A stretch of DNA of 64,000 nt from Plasmodiophora brassicae (lineage: Eukaryota; Endomyxa: Phytomyxea; Phytomyxea; Plasmodiophorida): contig CP145420.1 of assembly GCA_036867785.1 (NCBI GenBank), positions 1,178,001 through 1,242,000 on the forward strand, in the 5' to 3' direction. Shown here one piece after another: positions 60,123 through 64,000 of the stretch (position 1 is its first letter; the number at the start of each line of letters is the position of its first letter). The notes under the pieces are model-generated. The model saw nothing but the letters and a program-made list of their open reading frames with translations, did no database searches and was not told where the DNA came from. The position numbers and the translations under genes were made by a program.

Positions 60123-60965
60123 CGTCAACACCGTGCACTCGTGACAGGGTCTGCATCGAGTAAACCATCAGGGGCTGTTGTTGCCCCATGCAATTCGTTC
60201 GGCGCCTCCGTAGAACTATGAGTGACAGTCGTTCAATGTTACCGAGAGTGTTGAGTCGCCCGAACGCGAAACGTCCAGGGCCTGCTCTCGCCATAAAATG
60301 TCGATCGACGCGCGAGCGAAGCGCCGCGTCGGACCCGGATGATCCTCTTCCTGAATGCGTAATTGTGCTCGTATTGGTTACAATCACGAGCTCGCGCCAA
60401 ACGTGGAGTGCCAACCTGCACAGCTCGTCGCCGTGATGCTTCCCGGTATTGTGAAGACGACGACTGCCCGGGCTGCGTCGATGGGTTAGGTCCCGAGCAG
60501 GGTTCTGGCCTCCATGTGGCGCATCCTTGTAGGCCGTATTGTCAGCAGCGAGCGTATTATTATCAAATGCCGCTCGTCGCGTGCATCAGGCCGCGCCGTT
60601 TAGGATGCCAGACCGTATGGGGAGAGGGTCAGCAACTGAGCAGGCCAGCTTCCAAAGATGAACCTCGATGGAATGGCGTCGCGTCGTCAGTGGACCTGGG
60701 GTACGCGGGTCTAAGTCAACCGTCGGCAGGGACAGCACCTGACCTTGCTGACGCTGCGGTTGTGAATCACTCAGCCCTTTGGCCTTGATGCGTCTGCGGT
60801 GAGCAGTGTGTAACCCTTCCTAAACAGGTGATCCGGGTTAAGCGCGAACCGATCGTCAGTACGGTGTACGGTACCAGAGCCTGCCTAGGCGCCACCGCCC
60901 AGCCTCCCTTATAGCAGACGAATCAGTGTGGGTGCAGTACCGCCACCGGCGTCAACGACTTGGGC
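60123..60965. other. Spacer between PRP8 and the last gene
   Basis: About 840 bases, less GC-rich than its neighbours. Short open frames occur on both strands, but none looks like a protein, and I recognise no RNA gene or repeat. It should hold the promoter of the following gene. Confidence 0.4.
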
Positions 60966-63900
60966 ATGGCTGCTGACGCACTGGTCCTGGCGCCTCTCAT
61001 CGCCAGCCTCGTATCGCAGATCGCCGCCGGCGGCTGCTTCGAAACCGTCCCAACGTCGGACCCGCAAATCGCACGGGCGCTCGTCCTCGACCAAGGCGCG
61101 TACTATGGCATCGGGCCACAGCTCATCCTGCAGGTCATTCTCGGCGACTTCATGGGCTATCGGATTACGCCCGGGAACAGCGCCAACCCGGCCCCGGGTG
61201 CGCCCGCCGTCACGATCAGCCCCGCTATCCAGATGCCCGCCTCGCCGAACGATTTGTATTTCGGGCAGCAGGCGCCTGCCAACCTGACCCTGCTGGGCCT
61301 GCTCTCCAAACAGGTGTGGGAAGGCATCTACATCTCCAACTGGCTCCACGACCTGTATCCGAACCTCAGCGACTGGCGAGCGTTCCGAAGCCGGGCCGTT
61401 GTCGACATGTTCACAACGAATCCGCCAACGTTCCCCGGCGTGAACCTAACGGGCACCGGGGCGTTCATGTGGGACGACCCGGTGTCGTGGTACTACATAT
61501 CGGACTACCAGAAGATATTCGCCCAGCTGGGGCTCGACTTCACCGTCCTGAACTACGTCAGCACCGCCAGCTTCAACGCCGACCTTCTAGCCATGCAGGC
61601 GAGCCGCACGCCCGCCTTGTTCTGGGCATCGCCGTTCAACTATCAGCTCCAGGACCTGAACGCCACGCGAGTCAGCCTGCCCCCATTCGACCCGGACCTG
61701 TACCTGGACGATTCGGGTGCCGTGTCTGGCCGTTGCGACTTCCCCGTGTATCGTTTCGGCAAGTACGTCGCCCTGGACCTAAACGTCACGTCGCCCTGGG
61801 CCTTCGAGGTGCGCACGCGCGCCCTTCCACTCCAACGTCCCACCTTACATCGCTCATCACATGCTGTGCCAGGTGATGACCCAGTTCGACATCACCAGCG
61901 ACGACTACATGTGGATGCAGGCGTACGAGAACTCGGTGTACGTCTCCAACCTGCAATCGGCGTGCCAGTGGGCGAAAGCCAACGAGCGGCGCTGGAAGCA
62001 GTGGATTCCCGTCGCGTTCTTTCGCAGCGAGATCTGTTCCGCCGGGCAGGAGAACATTGGCAGGTTTGCCGACGCCCTCAATCGAACGTTCTGCGCCGAG
62101 TGCCGGCCGGGGCACTTCTCGGCAAACGGCAGCGCGTGTGTGCCGTGCCCCATGGGGACGTTCGCCGACGCACCCGGTATGTCGTCATGCCAGCCATGCC
62201 CGTACCTGTCGACGACGCTGCATACGGGAAGCAGGTCGCTGTCCGACTGCCTGTGCACAGCGGGGTCCTACGAGCGCATACGGGCGAACACCCAACTGGT
62301 CTGCATCGCCTGCGACCCGACCGGGTATGCGTCATCGATCGGGCAGCTCCAGTGCACGCCCTGCCAGTCGCACTCGACGACGAACACGACGGGAGCCACC
62401 TCAGCGGGATCCTGTGCCTGTACGGAAGGGTACTACGAGGCGCAGGAAGGGCACTGCCAGGCCTGCCCAGGTGGAGCCCAATGTGCTGGCAGCGGCGCCA
62501 TGCCATTGGCGAAGGTGCACCACCGTTATGCGCTTGCTGCAGCGACGACGACGTTAACGGCATGTGTGTGTGTGTGTGTGTGTGTGTGCAGGTCGGGTAC
62601 TGGAGCAGCGCAGGCAACCCGCTGGAATTCTACCTGTGCTCGTCACCGGGTCGCTGCCCTGGCGGCTTGCAGCCTGGCACCTGCCCAGCCGGGTACGACG
62701 ACGTGCTGTGCGCCGACTGTCAATCGGGCTGGTACACCAGCGGCCCCATCTGCAAGGAATGTCGCAGCTCGATCTGGCAGGTCACCCTGACGGCCGCCTT
62801 CTTCCTGCTGATCGCCGTACCGTGCCTGATCATCTTCATTGTGAGTCCATACGCCTGCCCCAGACGTCCCAGGACCGTTCGTCGATGGGCCTGACCAATC
62901 TACAATATGCACGCAGACGATCGATATGACGAAGAACAGGCAGAACGAGCATTCGTCGGTGAGCTGGACGGTGGCCGTCCGCCAGGCCGTCGAATTCTGC
63001 CAGCTCCTGTCGGTGGTGGGCGGACAGGTCATCCGCGACGTGACGTTCGCCGTCCCCAAGTATATTACGGCGGTCGGCAGCGTGTCGACGGTGTTCTCGT
63101 TGTCGCCCGGTCAGTTCGAGGTCGAGTGCCTGCTGAAAACGTCGTGGACCCTCTCGTACACTGTCCGGACCACTGTGCTGAACACGTTCGCTGCGCTGGT
63201 CATCACCGCCACCGTCCTCAAACAGTACTCGCCCAGGTTCTTGCCACTGCCACACGCCAACAAACTGCTGTCGGGGTCGTTGCGATTGCTCGACATCCTC
63301 TACATCTACGTACGTGTGTGTTTTCACAGCCAACCCTAGATTGACGATATGCTGCTTACAGTACTTGTCAACGTTGCTGGAGTTGTTCAAGTGCTATGAG
63401 CAACCAACCAGCCCCGGGTTGTACACGTCCGAGTACGATGCCAGGATCCGCTGCTACGCTCCCGGCCAATGGATGGCTCTGCTTCCAACGGCCATTGTTG
63501 GCCTCTTCCTGGCCACGATCGGTACGAGTACGGATGCGCCAGTGTCCACGCTTGGTCCTGACATGTACGTGCGTGCCTTGTACAGCGTATCCGCTCATGG
63601 TGGGCGCCATTATGTGGAGCGCCCCGTCGCAAACGTCCAACGACGATTTCTTCGAGGTCGGCCACGTTTGCACCGACCACACGAACTATACGTAATTGGC
63701 GACTGATCGTTGGTCGCTGTTCAACCTGCAGATCTTCGCCCACTACTTCCGCCCGTATCACAACAAGGTCCCACGACCTGCCTCCAACGACATGTGAAGG
63801 AGCTAACGCTTCGTGTTCCGTTTCGTAGATGTGGTTCTGGTACTGTCCGACATTGTTGCGCAAGCTGTTAGTATCGTTCCTGCTGTCCTCCATTGGGTCG

Positions 63901-64000
63901 GACGACTCGTCGACAACGGCCATTGGCGCGATGATTGTCTGCGCCCACCTGGCCGGCTCCGACCTGTGCCGGCCGTACTTCCACAACGTCAACAACCGCC
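60966..64000 (+). CDS. Large membrane protein: solute-binding-like head, GCC2/GCC3-type Cys repeats, several TMs (partial)
   Basis: The gene runs off the right edge. It opens with a likely signal peptide (ADALVLAPLIASLVSQIAAGG). The next 300 residues look like a periplasmic substrate-binding fold (QLILQVILGDFMGY, WEGIYISNWLHDLYPNLSDW, GAFMWDDPVSWYYISDYQKI, ASRTPALFWASPF), closest in feel to OpuAC/glycine-betaine types. After an intron come Cys-rich repeats of the GCC2/GCC3 (ephrin-receptor-like) kind: CAECRPGHFSANGSACVPCPMGTFADAPGMSSCQPC and others (given here as CRPGHFS, CPMGTF, CTEGYY, CQSGWYT). Then membrane helices: VTLTAAFFLLIAVPCLIIFI, TVLNTFAALVITATVL, WMALLPTAIVGLFLATIG. At least five introns interrupt it. 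The role is unknown; a sensor or transport-linked receptor at the cell surface is plausible. Confidence 0.7.
62562..62588 (+). repeat. TG dinucleotide repeat at an intron 3' end
   Basis: About thirteen TG units directly precede the acceptor cag of the intron that joins MPLAK to VGYWSS in the last gene. An unusual polypyrimidine-free acceptor context; the length may vary between alleles. Confidence 0.85.

Noticed and set aside
60363-60788. 142-codon plus-strand frame in the last spacer
   Set aside because: No domain, no biased codon pattern, and only a modest length for this composition.

Overview
The window is nuclear DNA of a GC-rich, intron-bearing, probably single-celled eukaryote. The genes are close together and most carry short introns of about 45-75 bases with GT...AG ends, often starting gtacg. 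A BBS7 gene (BBSome) implies a cilium or flagellum. With a two-pore channel, snurportin-1, a full-length PRP8, class C-type receptors and tyrosinase-like protein this fits a flagellated holozoan, early-branching fungus or related protist. I cannot name the species from sequence alone.

Region 1 (1-7,540) is repeat-rich and less GC-biased. It holds a gag-like frame leaving the left edge, a divergently oriented chromodomain integrase of Ty3/Gypsy type enclosed by a promoter-like inverted repeat, an unknown acidic protein, and a 5'-truncated LINE with reverse transcriptase, RNase H, zinc knuckle and 3' tail.

Region 2 (7,986-25,452) is a run of housekeeping genes: two-pore cation channel (+), calnexin (-), thioredoxin-fold protein (-), snurportin-1 (-), epsin-like ENTH protein (+), SAC3/GANP-family protein (+), a secreted tyrosinase-like protein with no copper-B histidines (-), then a non-genic stretch with a 148-base hairpin and a 21-base minisatellite, and BBS7 (-).

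Region 3 (25,762-38,236) is a tandem array of four paralogous single-pass surface proteins, all on the minus strand, spaced about 3 kb apart. Each has a signal peptide, a lectin-like ectodomain, a second small alpha/beta domain, one membrane segment and a Pro/Gln-rich tail.

Region 4 (38,630-51,748) holds a five-finger C2H2 protein, threonine deaminase, an acidic/basic protein with UIM-like motifs, a small duplicated unknown family that includes an inverted duplication, a seven-transmembrane receptor whose ectodomain is a bacterial-type solute-binding protein plus a chitobiase C-terminal-like domain, a broken copy of that receptor's tail, and an amino-acid permease.

Region 5 (52,027-64,000) holds the complete splicing factor PRP8 in about 19 exons, then the start of a large membrane protein with a solute-binding-like head, cysteine-rich GCC2/GCC3-type repeats and several membrane segments that runs off the right edge.

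PRP8, snurportin and SAC3 serve RNA splicing, snRNP import and mRNA export. Calnexin and the epsin-like protein serve the secretory and endocytic routes used by the many surface receptors here. The two solute-binding-headed membrane proteins and the four-gene surface array are the most unusual content.
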